From contig NZ_FOCQ01000013.1 in NCBI RefSeq assembly GCF_900110165.1, positions 58,878 to 122,877 on the forward strand: a stretch of DNA of 64,000 nucleotides, read 5' to 3'. Shown here one piece after another: positions 51,034 to 58,904 of this stretch. Position numbers and translations under genes: made by a program. Within the stretch, counting starts at the first letter, position 1. Every line of letters starts with the position of its first letter. The DNA is from Lihuaxuella thermophila (GTDB lineage: Bacteria; Bacillota; Bacilli; Thermoactinomycetales; Thermoactinomycetaceae). Under the pieces are notes generated by a model. It worked only from the letters and a program-made list of their open reading frames with translations. It did no database searches and had not been told where the DNA came from.

Positions 51034-51795
51034 ATGAATCAACTTAGCCGCGTTTTCGACTACCAAGGAAGCCAGCTCAGAACGATCATCAAAGATGGTG
51101 AACCTTGGTTCGTTGCAAAAGATGTGTGTGATGTGTTGGAAATTTCGGATGCTAGGCAGGCAGTTGGACGGCTTGATGAGGATGAGCGGTGTTTAATACC
51201 GGTCACCGATTCCCTAGGTCGTCAACAAAATACATTCGCAGTAAATGAACCTGGTTTGTACTCGCTAATCCTTGGAAGCCGCAAACCCGAAGCAAAAGCC
51301 TTCAAGCGCTGGATCACTCATGAAGTCATTCCGTCGATCCGGAAGACCGGTCAATACAGCGTGAATGAATCACGGTTCCAGATTCCTCAAACCCTTCCTG
51401 AAGCTCTCCGGCTGGCTGCCGATCTCGCTGAAGAGAAGGAGCGCCTGGAACAAGAGAACCGGGTCCTGGCACCGAAGGCAGAAAGCTTCGATACCTTCAT
51501 GAGCGCTGATAACGCGCAACCAATCGGAACCGTGGCAAAAGCCCTAGGAATCGGGCCCAACAAGCTATTTGCACGACTGAGAGAAGAGAAAATTCTAATG
51601 AGCGGCAACCGGGACAAAAAGAACCTTCCCTATCAAGAGTACATCGACCGTGGGTACTTCCGGGTTAAAGAAACACCGATCGTTATGGGTGACAAAACCA
51701 TTAACCGGACACAAACACTTGTCACACCCAAAGGTGTTGACTGGATCGCTGGCCGGCTAGGATTGAAAAAGAACCTGCCAGCGGTGCCACAGTAA
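51034..51795 (+). CDS. Phage antirepressor (BRO-N plus KilA-C)
   Basis: 253 aa from ATG 51034 behind AAGGAGGTCACC. The N-terminal BRO domain (FDYQGSQLRTIIKDGEPWFV, AKDVCDVLEISDARQAVGRL, LYSLILGSRKPEAKAFKRWI) is joined to a KilA-C domain (LEQENRVLAPKAESFDTFMS, VAKALGIGPNKLFARLREEK). Such proteins bind repressors and help the phage leave lysogeny, which fits a CI that lacks a cleavage domain. Confidence 0.92.
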   Translation: MNQLSRVFDYQGSQLRTIIKDGEPWFVAKDVCDVLEISDARQAVGRLDEDERCLIPVTDSLGRQQNTFAVNEPGLYSLILGSRKPEAKAFKRWITHEVIPSIRKTGQYSVNESRFQIPQTLPEALRLAADLAEEKERLEQENRVLAPKAESFDTFMSADNAQPIGTVAKALGIGPNKLFARLREEKILMSGNRDKKNLPYQEYIDRGYFRVKETPIVMGDKTINRTQTLVTPKGVDWIAGRLGLKKNLPAVPQ

Positions 51796-51810
51796 GAGGG
51801 GGATGATACG

Positions 51811-52032
51811 ATGAAACCTGCACTGGACGAAAAGCTGATCAGCCTGAACCAGCAAGAAATCGATGAGATCTTGACCGCTTTGGAAACTCGAATCGAGAAA
51901 ATCGAAGAACAAGTAAGAGTTTGCAGCACTTTCTACCCAGAAAAACCTGACCTTGCGAAGTATTGGAGCAGGAGATTAGAAGCATCCCAAAGCGTTTTGG
52001 AGTCATTTCGGCAAAAAGTATATGGGAGGTAA
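51811..52032 (+). CDS. Small phage protein, helical, unknown
   Basis: 73 aa, ATG behind AGAGGGGGATGATACG. It is a charged helical protein (LISLNQQEIDEILTALETRI, EKIEEQVRVCSTFYPEKPDL). No family recognised. Early operon, 15 bases after the antirepressor. Confidence 0.62.
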   Translation: MKPALDEKLISLNQQEIDEILTALETRIEKIEEQVRVCSTFYPEKPDLAKYWSRRLEASQSVLESFRQKVYGR

Positions 52033-52036
52033 TCAC

Positions 52037-52312
52037 ATGAAGATCCCTGGAGTTAAACGGATCAGCGGATTTATCCACGACGGCGTGCCGATGATCAGAA
52101 TCTACTGGGAAACCGGTGTAAAAACACCTGCCGTACAGATGATGCCGTACATGGCTAGTCTACTTGGCGGCATCGGCATTCATGACGCCATAGGAGGAGG
52201 TGAAAATCATGAAGCAGCTCAACCAAGAACAGAGGAAAATCATCATCAAGTCTCTTGGCCTTTTGCAAAAGCAGATTCAGGATGTATTGGATATCCTGAC
52301 TGCTCCAGGTGA
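52037..52312 (+). CDS. Small phage protein, unknown; 3' end overlaps the next ORF
   Basis: 91 aa from ATG 52037, behind GGGAGGTAATCAC. The first 55 residues (MKIPGVKRISGFIHDGVPMI, then ETGVKTPAVQMMPYMASLLG) are plausible coding sequence. The last third is read through the ribosome site and start of the next gene (about 100-base overlap) and is rich in His, Glu and Pro, so a frameshift or a lost stop is possible. Confidence 0.4.
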   Translation: MKIPGVKRISGFIHDGVPMIRIYWETGVKTPAVQMMPYMASLLGGIGIHDAIGGGENHEAAQPRTEENHHQVSWPFAKADSGCIGYPDCSR

Positions 52313-52400
52313 GTATCGGATCACGATGACTCAATATGAGTTAAAACAAGTTTCTTCAATCATCGAGACGCTTAAATCCGATGAAGAGGTGATCTTATGA
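52209..52400 (+). CDS. Small helical phage protein, unknown
   Basis: 63 aa from ATG 52209 behind AGGAGGAGGTGAAAATC, an excellent site. Two helices (NQEQRKIIIKSLGLLQKQIQ, LKQVSSIIETLKSDEEVIL). Stop overlaps the next start (ATGA). No family recognised. Confidence 0.65.
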   Translation: MKQLNQEQRKIIIKSLGLLQKQIQDVLDILTAPGEYRITMTQYELKQVSSIIETLKSDEEVIL

Positions 52401-52606
52401 GGGTCACAGCGGGCGATTGGTTGACGCTTACCGATGAGCAAAAACTCGGGTTGATTGGATTAGCCGTCATCATGAACCGAGCCGGGCGGCTAAAAGTAGG
52501 AAAGCCCGCCAAAGTGGGGAAAGGCGAGCTTTCACAAAAAATTATTTGGATCTCATCTAAGTGTATCAGATCGGCGCACTTAGAGCAACGAGGGGAGGGA
52601 ATCTGA
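52397..52606 (+). CDS. Small phage protein, unknown
   Basis: 69 aa, start overlapping the previous stop (ATGA) and stop overlapping the next start (TGATG). Contains LTLTDEQKLGLIGLAVIMNR and a Lys/Gly-rich stretch (KVGKPAKVGKGEL). No family recognised. Confidence 0.6.
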   Translation: MRVTAGDWLTLTDEQKLGLIGLAVIMNRAGRLKVGKPAKVGKGELSQKIIWISSKCIRSAHLEQRGEGI

Positions 52607-52950
52607 TGAAACCTCACCTTCGACGAATCGCGGAACTGTGGTACAAAGCGAATCACATCGCTCCGCTCACGGAATCCGAAACCCGTGAGTGGAGTGAATC
52701 CCATCAAGCGAACCGACTAAACAAACAACCGGCGCGCGCTTACGAGGTAGTCATGGGCTATCTCTGGGACCGGGCCATCAAACATGAATTGTGCCAGGTC
52801 GAAATGAATTTGCTGATTTGGGCGCTTGATAAAAACCTTGATCAGTATTGGCAGTGGCGCAAGTTAGAAAACTGCTCTCTCATCGCGCAACAAGCTGGCG
52901 ACAAGAAATGGCAACGACAAATTGAGCGACTGAAAGAGGTGTTTCTGTAA
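52606..52950 (+). CDS. Phage protein, helical, DUF7667-like
   Basis: 114 aa from ATG 52606 behind GGGAGGGAATC. Helical, with HLRRIAELWYKANHIAPLTE at the start and an aromatic C-terminal half (LIWALDKNLDQYWQWRKLEN), as in small early phage proteins of Bacillales. The assignment to DUF7667 is from memory of the pattern. Translation is coupled at both ends. Confidence 0.55.
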   Translation: MKPHLRRIAELWYKANHIAPLTESETREWSESHQANRLNKQPARAYEVVMGYLWDRAIKHELCQVEMNLLIWALDKNLDQYWQWRKLENCSLIAQQAGDKKWQRQIERLKEVFL

Positions 52951-53594
52951 TGAGTCAGCGTCATCTTCAAGTAGTTGAAAACCAACAACCGGCACCGGTT
53001 CAAAACGTCGGGATGATTACACCTGCAGCTTCGCTGGATGAAGCAATCGAGCAATTTCATCTGTATCAGCAGTTAAAAGAAAAACTTGGCACCCCTGAAG
53101 ATTTCCAACGAATTGGTGATAAACAACACCCCAAAAAGTCTTTTGTCCGCAAAGTACAACGCTTCTTCAATGTCTCCTGCGAGATCATCCAAGATGAACC
53201 CTTGAAAGATCAAGACGGAAACATCATCGCTTGGTTGGCTAAGGCCCGGGCAATTCATCGACAAACGGGGGCTTTCCAGGAGGCGGATGGTTCCTGCGGT
53301 TTTGATGAAAAGGTCGATAAATATGGCAACCCAGATAAGAAAAGGCAGACCATCCACAACATCCGTTCACATGCAGTTACTCGGGCAAAAAACAGAGCCA
53401 TTCTGGATCTTGTCGGTTTCGGTGAAGTCAGTGCCGAGGAAATCATCGACGACAACGGAGGATATCAACAGCCAGAGCAACGCCAGGATAAACGGAAGCA
53501 ACCCACTCCAGAGGAGCGCAAGCAAAAGGGAATCCGATCCATGTATGCAGTTGCTAAGGGTGAAAAGAAGCTGAGTGAAGAGAGGCTTCCTTAA
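52950..53594 (+). CDS. Phage recombination-type protein, possibly ssDNA-binding
   Basis: 214 aa, start coupled to the previous stop (TAATG). It contains a core SFVRKVQRFFNVSCEIIQDE, GNIIAWLAKARAIHRQTGAF and HNIRSHAVTRAKNRAILDLV with an acidic-basic tail (EQRQDKRKQPTPEERKQKG). The 'R.HA.TRAKNRA..DLVGFGEVSAEE' part recurs in phage proteins found just before the replication initiator and resembles Rad52-type annealing proteins in layout. That role is inference. Confidence 0.6.
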   Translation: MSQRHLQVVENQQPAPVQNVGMITPAASLDEAIEQFHLYQQLKEKLGTPEDFQRIGDKQHPKKSFVRKVQRFFNVSCEIIQDEPLKDQDGNIIAWLAKARAIHRQTGAFQEADGSCGFDEKVDKYGNPDKKRQTIHNIRSHAVTRAKNRAILDLVGFGEVSAEEIIDDNGGYQQPEQRQDKRKQPTPEERKQKGIRSMYAVAKGEKKLSEERLP

Positions 53595-53691
53595 ATGGGA
53601 TATGTCAAAAAGCCGGTTTTATATCGAATGGGAAACCGTTTGGCAAGCATAAATTACGGGCGGCGGCCGATCGCCCCGCCCTTCTCCCAAA

Positions 53692-53717
53692 CCTTCCGGG
53701 AATTTCCCGGAACTTCC
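53692..53717. other. TTCCGGGAA-type repeats before the initiator gene
   Basis: TTCCGGGAA (53694-53702) and its inverse TTCCCGGAA (53704-53712) lie 10 bases apart. Two direct copies of the same 9-mer, again 10 bases apart, occur inside the initiator gene. A GC-rich hairpin (about 53658-53681) precedes them. Candidate parts of the replication origin. Confidence 0.5.
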
Positions 53718-53755
53718 TAAACAGTCTAAGAAACTCAGGAGTAGGTGAGGAAACC

Positions 53756-54643
53756 ATGGCAGAGCGCAGGATGATTAGTAAAAGTATTAGTGTGTCGGAA
53801 AAGGTCAATGCGATGTCAATATTTGCCCGATTGCTGTTTACCTGGATGATCCCGCATACAGACGATTTTGGAAGAATGCCCGGATCACCAGCAAAAGTAA
53901 AAGCCTTAGTCGTGCCAATGGCCGATGAAACAAAGCAAGACGTTGAAAATGCTCTTTATGAGATGGTCGAACAAAATCTAATTGAATGGTACCAGGTTGA
54001 TGGTAGCCAATACATCCAGATCGTTGATTTTGAACGGCACCAGACAGGGCTTCATAAACGCACAAAATCAAAGTTTCCCGGCCCTGACGATCCGAATGCC
54101 AAGAAGGTTTCCGAACCTTTCCGGGAAATTCCGGGAAACTCCGAAATTTACCGCCATGAAGAGAACAGAACAGAAGAGAATAGAAAAATACTACAACAGC
54201 CTTCGGCACCGTCTGGCGACGGTGTGGTTGTAGCTGATAAACCACCAAACAATAAAGAGCTCATTGCCGAGTTAGTTTCCAAATATCGTAGTATCCCCGG
54301 AGTCAAACAGCACAAAGGCGACTATGCTTTCATCGGCAAGATGTATAACGAATTTGGTTACTCCGAGGTTTATTCTGCCATTGACACTCTGGAAGCAAAG
54401 ATGTTGATAGAACCGATTGATAAAACATTAGCCTACCTGAAAGGCATCTTAGAAAATAGCCGTGGGAAAGTGCTCCCGCTGCCGCAGAGGCCACCTAAAG
54501 AGCGATCATGGAACAAAGAACCGGTCCGGGTGAACCAGCCGACAGACGAGGATCTTGAGCGTCAACAGCAAGTCGAGGAAGAGATGCGCCAGCTGATGCT
54601 TGAACGCCAGCAGAGAAGGAAGGGTGCCGTGAATGGAGATTAA
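53756..54643 (+). CDS. Phage replication initiator (DnaD-like)
   Basis: 295 aa, ATG behind GAGTAGGTGAGGAAACC. N-terminal winged-helix part (SVSEKVNAMSIFARLLFTWM, TKQDVENALYEMVEQNLIEW), a charged linker (about residues 105-165) and a C-terminal DnaD-type helical part (SVYSAIDTLEAKMLIEPIDK-like: here SEVYSAIDTLEAKM). It would open the phage origin and load DnaB. The linker DNA carries two TTCCGGGAA repeats (54119-54127, 54129-54137), as in lambda O, where the origin lies inside the initiator gene. Overlaps dnaB by 11 bases. Confidence 0.8.
   Translation: MAERRMISKSISVSEKVNAMSIFARLLFTWMIPHTDDFGRMPGSPAKVKALVVPMADETKQDVENALYEMVEQNLIEWYQVDGSQYIQIVDFERHQTGLHKRTKSKFPGPDDPNAKKVSEPFREIPGNSEIYRHEENRTEENRKILQQPSAPSGDGVVVADKPPNNKELIAELVSKYRSIPGVKQHKGDYAFIGKMYNEFGYSEVYSAIDTLEAKMLIEPIDKTLAYLKGILENSRGKVLPLPQRPPKERSWNKEPVRVNQPTDEDLERQQQVEEEMRQLMLERQQRRKGAVNGD
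54109..54137. other. Iteron-like repeats inside the initiator gene
   Basis: TTCCGAACC, TTCCGGGAA and TTCCGGGAA start at 54109, 54119 and 54129, an exact 10-base period that puts the copies on one DNA face. Likely initiator binding sites. Confidence 0.5.
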
Positions 54644-55961
54644 ACCGGCATTTGATACAGCACTCGAAGAAGAAATCATTGGAAGCATGATCTATGATCC
54701 GGCCTGTATCGCTGAAATTGCAGATTTTATTAAGCCGGAATACTTCTATCATCGCCAATACCAGCTGTTGTATGAACATATCATTGAGCTCTGGCAAGAC
54801 GATGAGACTCGAGTTCATCTAGTTGAAATGGCACCGTTTTTGCAAAAACACGGAATTGATATCGCAAAGCTCAACAGAATGATGGGCGCCATAACAACTA
54901 CGGCCACCATTGTCTATCATGCTACCCGGTTAAGGGATTTATGGGCGTTGCGCGAAGCCATGAAAGTTGGGTATGAGCTTATCCAAGCTGGACATCTGCG
55001 GGATCGGGATGACATCAAGGAGGCCATTGGACAGGCGGAAGCAAAGCTGGCAAAGATTACGGATACGACTGCTTCCACCGAAACAATGACAACGATGATG
55101 TCTGCATTGATGGAGTTTAGTGAGGAATTTGATGAGTTGTATCACAAGGGTGAAGGGATTGTTGGGCTATCAACGGGTTTTAAAGATTTAGATCTAAAAA
55201 CTACTGGTCTTAAAAACGCCGATTTCATTGTAATTGGCGGTCGCTCGAGTATGGGGAAAACGGCATTCGCTCTTCAGCTGGCAAGAAATATTAGTGTCGA
55301 TCAAGAAAAGCCCGTTCTTTTCTTCTCGTTGGAGATGAGTAAAAAGTCATTGGTTCGACGGATGCTTGCATCAGAAGCAATGATCAACATTCAAAAAATG
55401 AATTCAGGTTTGATCCAACCCGATGAATATGAACGGTATACAGAAGCAATGGGGATTCTTAGCAGAGCTCAATTGGTCATTGATGACCAGCCGGGGCTCA
55501 CTGTTGCAGATATGAAAGCTAAAGCGAGGAGGATGAAACGAGAACGAGGGCTCTCATGTATCATTATCGACTATTTGCAGTACGTGAGAGGATCGGGTCG
55601 GCAAGAAAGATACCTGGAGCTTGGGGAGATCACTTCTCAACTCAAGGGCATGGCTAAGGAGTTTGATATTCCTGTTATAGCCCTGGCTCAGCTGTCTCGC
55701 GGCGTAGATCAACGTCAGGACAAACGGCCAGTGATGAGTGATCTGCGGGAGAGTGGAAACATCGAGCAAGATGCGGACCTGATTATGCTTTTATATCGGG
55801 ATGAGTATTACAATCCTCAAACCGAAAAGAAAAACATCGTTGAAGTGATCATTGGTAAACAACGAAACGGGCCAACCGGGGTTGTAGAGCTTGGATTCTT
55901 CAAGGAAACCAATAGATTCTTTGACGTTGAGAAATTGAAGAATAGAGGGGGATCATCATGA
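54633..55961 (+). CDS. dnaB: Replicative DNA helicase DnaB, phage copy
   Basis: 442-aa hexameric helicase. N-terminal DnaB domain (ALEEEIIGSMIYDPACIAEI), linker helix, RecA-like core with Walker A (GGRSSMGKTAF), the Walker B region CIIIDYLQYVRGSG, LKGMAKEFDIPVIALAQLSR and RESGNIEQDADLIMLLYRDE. ATG lies inside the end of the initiator gene, so the two are translated together. Confidence 0.96.
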   Translation: MEIKPAFDTALEEEIIGSMIYDPACIAEIADFIKPEYFYHRQYQLLYEHIIELWQDDETRVHLVEMAPFLQKHGIDIAKLNRMMGAITTTATIVYHATRLRDLWALREAMKVGYELIQAGHLRDRDDIKEAIGQAEAKLAKITDTTASTETMTTMMSALMEFSEEFDELYHKGEGIVGLSTGFKDLDLKTTGLKNADFIVIGGRSSMGKTAFALQLARNISVDQEKPVLFFSLEMSKKSLVRRMLASEAMINIQKMNSGLIQPDEYERYTEAMGILSRAQLVIDDQPGLTVADMKAKARRMKRERGLSCIIIDYLQYVRGSGRQERYLELGEITSQLKGMAKEFDIPVIALAQLSRGVDQRQDKRPVMSDLRESGNIEQDADLIMLLYRDEYYNPQTEKKNIVEVIIGKQRNGPTGVVELGFFKETNRFFDVEKLKNRGGSS

Positions 55962-56164
55962 ACCGTTGGTGGGTGTATGAATTCATGAAAAATCGATACT
56001 TGGAGACCGGGGTTATCCCGCAAAGGCGCGAGATATTGGCGAAATTCTCCGGGATGGAAACAAAAGAGATCAGCGAGGGAATGATCGAATTCCACCTGGC
56101 TTACCCTCGGTTTAAAGAAATACGGGACGACTACGAAGCTCTGAAAAAAGAAATGGGAGCGTGA
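55958..56164 (+). CDS. Small phage protein, helical, unknown
   Basis: 68 aa, coupled to dnaB (ATGA overlap). Short helix-turn-helix-like sequence (YLETGVIPQRREILAKFSGM, EMISEGMIEFHL-like). Could assist replication or regulate; no family recognised. Confidence 0.6.
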   Translation: MNRWWVYEFMKNRYLETGVIPQRREILAKFSGMETKEISEGMIEFHLAYPRFKEIRDDYEALKKEMGA

Positions 56165-56168
56165 CATC

Positions 56169-56450
56169 ATGGAAGCAGCAATCACCTGGAAGCAAACACA
56201 ACTTAAGAAGCCAATTAAATCATCGCTGCCGGCAGACGATGAGGTTATCATTCCCGGAAAATGGCGCGGGAAAGACGTGAAAGAGTTTGTGCACATGTGG
56301 AAGTGCGGTCTGGCTCTTAAAGATATCGCCAAAGGGTGGCCGGATCGAACCACCAATGATTTAAGGTTTCTTCACGATTACGCGCTTAAAAAGGGATGGA
56401 TCAGCGAGAGACCAGGCGGGGAAGACGGCCGGCGGAGGTGTGGTGCATGA
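56169..56450 (+). CDS. Small phage protein, HTH-like, unknown
   Basis: 93 aa, with VIIPGKWRGKDVKEFVHMWK and LKDIAKGWPDRTTNDLRFLH, a helix-turn-helix-like stretch that could bind DNA. Stop overlaps the next start (ATGA). No family recognised. Confidence 0.6.
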   Translation: MEAAITWKQTQLKKPIKSSLPADDEVIIPGKWRGKDVKEFVHMWKCGLALKDIAKGWPDRTTNDLRFLHDYALKKGWISERPGGEDGRRRCGA

Positions 56451-56689
56451 AACAGCGCATCAAGGGCAGGGTCAGCAAAGAAGGCTTCTACTTTGAATCT
56501 TTACGCGGCGGTCAAACGTTCTCGGTTCGAGAAGGAGGGCCGCAAGGACGATTCATCGGTCATGTGACGAGGCTCAGTCAAGGTTGGTGGCGTGCTCACC
56601 TTCCAGGCGGAATCACCGCAAAAGGGCAGAGCCGGTCACAGGCGGTTCTGAAGGCAATGAAGACGCAAGGAGAGGGAGAAACAGCATGA
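56447..56689 (+). CDS. Small basic phage protein, unknown
   Basis: 80 aa from ATG 56447, overlapping the previous stop and the next start (ATGA at both ends). Beta-rich and basic (GRVSKEGFYFESLRGGQTFS, GRFIGHVTRLSQGWWRAHLP). No family recognised. Confidence 0.6.
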   Translation: MKQRIKGRVSKEGFYFESLRGGQTFSVREGGPQGRFIGHVTRLSQGWWRAHLPGGITAKGQSRSQAVLKAMKTQGEGETA

Positions 56690-57546
56690 TAGCAACAAGA
56701 TCACCACTCATCTGGATGGGCGGGAAAGCAAAACTTGCCGTGGAGATCATCTCCCGGATGCCTGACCACAAAGTGTATGTTGAACTGTTTGGTGGTGCGG
56801 CCCATGTGATGGCCCAAAAGTCTCCATCTGCCCATGAAATATATAACGATATTGACGGACATCTGGTAAATTTTCTCCTCGTTGCCAGGGCGGATCCGGA
56901 AAAGCTCCGGCAGGCTTGCGAGACGCTGCCATATTCCCGATGGCTTTACGAAACATGGCGGGATGAATGGAAAGCTGGAAAGTGGCCGGCGGATCCGTTT
57001 GAGAGGGCGGTAAGGTGGTTCTATCTTAACCGGTCGGCCATTGCCAAAGGGAATTCACCTAAGAACAAAAACACTGGATGGCGACATAGCACAACCAGCA
57101 AAGAAAATCCAGCAAGGAGTTATCAAACAGCATGTCAACGTATCGAAAGTTTTGCTAAGAGAATGCGTCCTGTGTTAATCGAAAACTTGGATTTTCGCAA
57201 GGTTATTGAGAAATACGACTCCCCGGATACTTTGTTCTACTGCGATCCACCTTATTTTGATTGCGAGCATTACTACATGGGTGAGTTTAGCGAAAGGGAT
57301 CACAGAGATCTGGCGGAGATGCTGAAGCAGATAAAGGGGAAGGCGATTGTCTCGTACTATGATCACCCAATGGTTTACCGCCTCTATGATGGATGGCGCA
57401 TAGAGACATTTGATACACATAAGCAGGTTATCACGAACAAAAGCACCGCGGACAATCGTGCCAGAGAAGTGCTTCTCATGAATTATGATTTGCAAATGTC
57501 GCTCTTCGAGTTTGCTTCAGGTGGTGAGGTAAGTGGGACAGCTTGA
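56686..57546 (+). CDS. Phage DNA adenine methylase (D12 class)
   Basis: 286 aa from ATG 56686 (coupled to the previous gene). S-adenosylmethionine motif VYVELFGGAAHVM, catalytic DPPY at 187-190 (FYCDPPYFDCEHYY), and the D12-type WFYLNRSAIAKGN and KAIVSYYDHP segments. It methylates adenine, probably to hide phage DNA from host restriction. No nuclease partner is present, so it is a solitary methylase. Confidence 0.92.
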   Translation: MIATRSPLIWMGGKAKLAVEIISRMPDHKVYVELFGGAAHVMAQKSPSAHEIYNDIDGHLVNFLLVARADPEKLRQACETLPYSRWLYETWRDEWKAGKWPADPFERAVRWFYLNRSAIAKGNSPKNKNTGWRHSTTSKENPARSYQTACQRIESFAKRMRPVLIENLDFRKVIEKYDSPDTLFYCDPPYFDCEHYYMGEFSERDHRDLAEMLKQIKGKAIVSYYDHPMVYRLYDGWRIETFDTHKQVITNKSTADNRAREVLLMNYDLQMSLFEFASGGEVSGTA

Positions 57547-57865
57547 GCTCTTTCCTGATGAAGTAACATCACTAAACACCATGAAATGTGTTTGCAAGCT
57601 ATGCGGTACCAGTTTCAGAGCCGTTTGGAGGAACGATCTTTCCTTAATCTGCGAGAACTGCCAGCAGAATGAGCCGAATCCAATGAGGAAGACACACGGG
57701 CCTGGACCAGATGGAGCCAAGTGCAAAACATGCAAGCACCTGTTTGCAAAACGATGGGATAGAACCTATTACAAATGCGCTCTACGTGGCAACACAAACG
57801 GAGCCGGCACAGATCATCGGGTGAGATGGAACGCATGTGCGAAGTATGAGGAGGACAAAGAGTGA
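57533..57865 (+). CDS. Cysteine-rich zinc-finger phage protein
   Basis: 110 aa from GTG 57533, overlapping the methylase 3' end by 14 bases. Two Cys sets: CKLCGTSF...CENC and CKTCKHLF...YYKCALRG...CAKY, so two small zinc fingers. The stop overlaps the cytosine methyltransferase start. The tandem with methyltransferase genes suggests DNA binding, but the function is unknown. Confidence 0.72.
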   Translation: MGQLELFPDEVTSLNTMKCVCKLCGTSFRAVWRNDLSLICENCQQNEPNPMRKTHGPGPDGAKCKTCKHLFAKRWDRTYYKCALRGNTNGAGTDHRVRWNACAKYEEDKE

Positions 57866-58845
57866 GAATGGTGGACCTCTTCTCCGGAATCGGCGGGATT
57901 AGTTTAGCAGCAGAATGGGCCGGGATCGAAACGGTTGCCTTTTGCGAAATAGAACCGCATTGTCAAAAGGTTTTGCGGAAACATTGGCCGTATGTGCCGA
58001 TCTATGATGATGTTCGGAAGTTAACTCGGGAGAGGTTGGAGAGAGACGGAGTGATAGATGATGCACGAACAATTGACATTGTTTGTGGAGGATTCCCCTG
58101 CCAGCCATTTAGTGTTGCCGGGAAGCAACGAGGCAAGGAAGATGACCGCCACCTCTGGCCGGAAATGTTTAGAGTTATCAAGGAACTTAGACCCACTTGG
58201 ATACTTGGAGAGAACGTTGCTGGAATCGTTAGATTGGCACTCGACGATGTACTTGCTGACTTGGAAAGTGAAGGCTACTCCTGCCGGACGTTTATTATTC
58301 CAGCTTGCGCCGTCGGTGCGCCCCACAGACGGGACCGGGTCTGGATTGTGGGCCACTCCGAGAGCAAACAAAATCGGAGGGTACAGCAGTCCAGGATGGA
58401 GTCCAACTTTGGAACAACAAGTGAAACTTTGGCCGACACCGAAAGCAAGCATTCGGGGAGATTGCCCATCGGAGAGAAAGCGGAGAACTCCAGATTTACC
58501 AGCAGCAGTCAAGATGTGGCCGACACCGACGGCGCAGGACAGCAAAAATGCAACGTTACCTCAATCGCAGAAAGATCGGGATTCAGTACCTGGAGCGTTG
58601 ATCCGAGAAGGGCAGAAAGGCCAGCTGAATCCGGACTGGGTAGAGTGCTTGATGGGTTTCCCACCGGGATGGACGGACATCGATGGCCGGCAGGATTAGG
58701 TCAGGAGCAGTATGATTGGGAGCCACCCAGGGTAGCGGAAGGGGTTAAGAACCGGGTAGCTCGGTTGAAGGCGTTGGGTAATGCCGTTGTACCTCAGCAA
58801 GTTTATCCGATTCTCAGGGCTATGGTTGAAGCGGACTACAAATAA
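57862..58845 (+). CDS. DNA (cytosine-5) methyltransferase
   Basis: 327 aa from GTG 57862. All key motifs are present: motif I DLFSGIGGISLAAEWAG, the catalytic GGFPCQPFS with Cys80, the ENV motif (ENVAGIVRL), RRDRVWIVG and the C-terminal LKALGNAVVPQQVYPI. The target-recognition region between about 185 and 265 carries VADT/LADT-type repeats. A second long frame (58061-58699) runs inside it. As with the adenine enzyme, no restriction nuclease is next to it. Confidence 0.93.
   Translation: MRMVDLFSGIGGISLAAEWAGIETVAFCEIEPHCQKVLRKHWPYVPIYDDVRKLTRERLERDGVIDDARTIDIVCGGFPCQPFSVAGKQRGKEDDRHLWPEMFRVIKELRPTWILGENVAGIVRLALDDVLADLESEGYSCRTFIIPACAVGAPHRRDRVWIVGHSESKQNRRVQQSRMESNFGTTSETLADTESKHSGRLPIGEKAENSRFTSSSQDVADTDGAGQQKCNVTSIAERSGFSTWSVDPRRAERPAESGLGRVLDGFPTGMDGHRWPAGLGQEQYDWEPPRVAEGVKNRVARLKALGNAVVPQQVYPILRAMVEADYK
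58061..58699 (+). CDS. Overprinted ORF inside the cytosine methyltransferase gene
   Basis: About 212 codons in a second frame of the methyltransferase gene. ATG 58061 (or 58058) follows GGAGTGA with good spacing. The product starts MHEQLTLFVEDSPASHLVLP, continues GSNEARKMTATSGRKCLELS, TWKVKATPAGRLLFQLAPS, has repeated WPTP/WATP units and ends LNPDWVECLMGFPPGWTDID. I recall this pattern from many phage hypothetical proteins near cytosine methyltransferases, so it is probably a real second protein rather than a chance frame; function unknown. The WPTP units lie opposite the VADT repeats of the other frame. Confidence 0.55.
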   Translation: MHEQLTLFVEDSPASHLVLPGSNEARKMTATSGRKCLELSRNLDPLGYLERTLLESLDWHSTMYLLTWKVKATPAGRLLFQLAPSVRPTDGTGSGLWATPRANKIGGYSSPGWSPTLEQQVKLWPTPKASIRGDCPSERKRRTPDLPAAVKMWPTPTAQDSKNATLPQSQKDRDSVPGALIREGQKGQLNPDWVECLMGFPPGWTDIDGRQD

Positions 58846-58849
58846 AAAG

Positions 58850-58879
58850 CACCCTTCTGGCTTCCACCAGAGGGGTGCA
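58850..58879 (+). terminator. Hairpin behind the cytosine methyltransferase gene
   Basis: GCACCCTTCTGG pairs with CCAGAGGGGTGC (one mismatch). No T run follows, so it may slow or partly stop transcription. Confidence 0.45.
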
Positions 58880-58904
58880 TGACCCTAAAGAAAAGGTGAT
58901 ACAA

